From Algoriphagus lutimaris (GTDB lineage Bacteria; Bacteroidota; Bacteroidia; Cytophagales; Cyclobacteriaceae), in contig NZ_JAFIDJ010000001.1 of the NCBI RefSeq assembly GCF_017051705.1, positions 1,393,786 through 1,457,785 of the forward strand: 64,000 nt of DNA, in the 5' to 3' direction. This document shows positions 63,922-64,000 of this stretch, in pieces. How positions within the stretch are numbered: the stretch's first letter is position 1; every line of letters begins with the position of its first letter. A model generated the notes under the pieces. That model had not been told where the DNA came from. It searched no databases and saw nothing but the letters and a program-made list of their open reading frames with translations. The translations under genes and the position numbers were made by a program.

Positions 63922-64000
63922 TTATTCCTTAATTTCCTGTTTTGCATACATCAATTCCCAATTTTCCCAATTGGATAAGAAGGGTCTGGATCTCCAGGTG
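63922..64000 (-). CDS. Possible C-terminus of a gene running off the right edge
   Basis: On the minus strand a frame is open from the window edge to a TAA at 63922-63924, with the last residues WENWELMYAKQEIKE. The composition is protein-like and it converges on the cyclase gene with an 11-base gap, but only 25 codons are visible, so no family can be named. Confidence 0.3.
   Translation of the reverse strand, partial: TWRSRPFLSNWENWELMYAKQEIKE

Noticed and set aside
1-64000. Mobile elements, CRISPR arrays, prophage genes, tRNA or rRNA genes
   Set aside because: No transposase or integrase motif, no repeat-spacer pattern, no cloverleaf or rRNA-like segment was seen by eye in the intergenic regions.

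Overview
The window looks like a chromosomal segment from a marine or aquatic member of the Bacteroidota, most like the Cyclobacteriaceae (Algoriphagus-type). Reasons: AT-rich sequence with short intergenic gaps; gene starts mostly without Shine-Dalgarno sites but with the phylum's TAnnTTTG -7 element; typical families (DUF4412, DUF1343/NamZ, CarboxypepD_reg-like plus plug proteins, fused IcmF, two-domain HisB); and the gene order DUF177-rpmF-fabH-efp-accB-accC. I saw no rRNA, tRNA, CRISPR array, insertion sequence or phage gene. The taxonomic call is inference from gene content.

Layout. 1-3057: end of a glycan or sugar catabolic operon (GH88-like hydrolase, old-yellow-enzyme-like flavoprotein, SDR), translationally coupled by two ATGA overlaps. 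3058-5832: large CarboxypepD/macroglobulin-like/plug surface protein. 5923-10306: arginine decarboxylase, an orphan protein, a methionine-type aminotransferase and arginase. 10432-15072: argS, glutathione peroxidase, menA, a tandem UspA and a SUI1/YciH factor. 15422-20083: a complete histidine transcription unit, with promoter, nearly leaderless His-rich leader peptide, attenuator-like RNA, hisG-hisD-hisC-hisB and a strong terminator; hisH/A/F/IE are absent. 20097-31082: TPR lipoprotein, ATP-grasp enzyme, polyprenol-sugar type GT2, LolE-like permease, NamZ, fmt, DUF4412, folA, SDR, cinA, E2 acyltransferase. 31115-39083: hybrid histidine kinase with a co-transcribed Cache-like lipoprotein, OsmC, and fused isobutyryl-CoA mutase. 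39318-42892: CoA transferase, sugar porter and fructokinase. 42961-47108 (minus): HIT, greA, 2-hydroxyacid dehydrogenase, mgtE, ksgA. 47228-52903: pdxA, DUF177, rpmF, fabH, efp, accB, accC. 52965-53877: two tandem paralogous lipoproteins. 54101-60002: a three-gene secreted c-type cytochrome system (PSCyt1/DUF1549/DUF1553, DUF1501, DUF2231-cytochrome-LRR-chitobiase-like). 60092-63910: subtilase with a GRPIMQ repeat, and an adenylate cyclase-TolB-like-TPR protein.

Most genes are housekeeping. The parts most worth attention are the histidine leader (15422-15635), the cytochrome/DUF1501 triad (54101-60002), the lipoprotein-Cache/hybrid-kinase pair (31115-34972), the GH88-flavoprotein-SDR operon at the left edge, and the tandem lipoproteins. 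Terminators and promoters were found by eye from dyads with T-tracts and TAnnTTTG matches; none was computed. Residue positions were counted by hand and may be off by a few.
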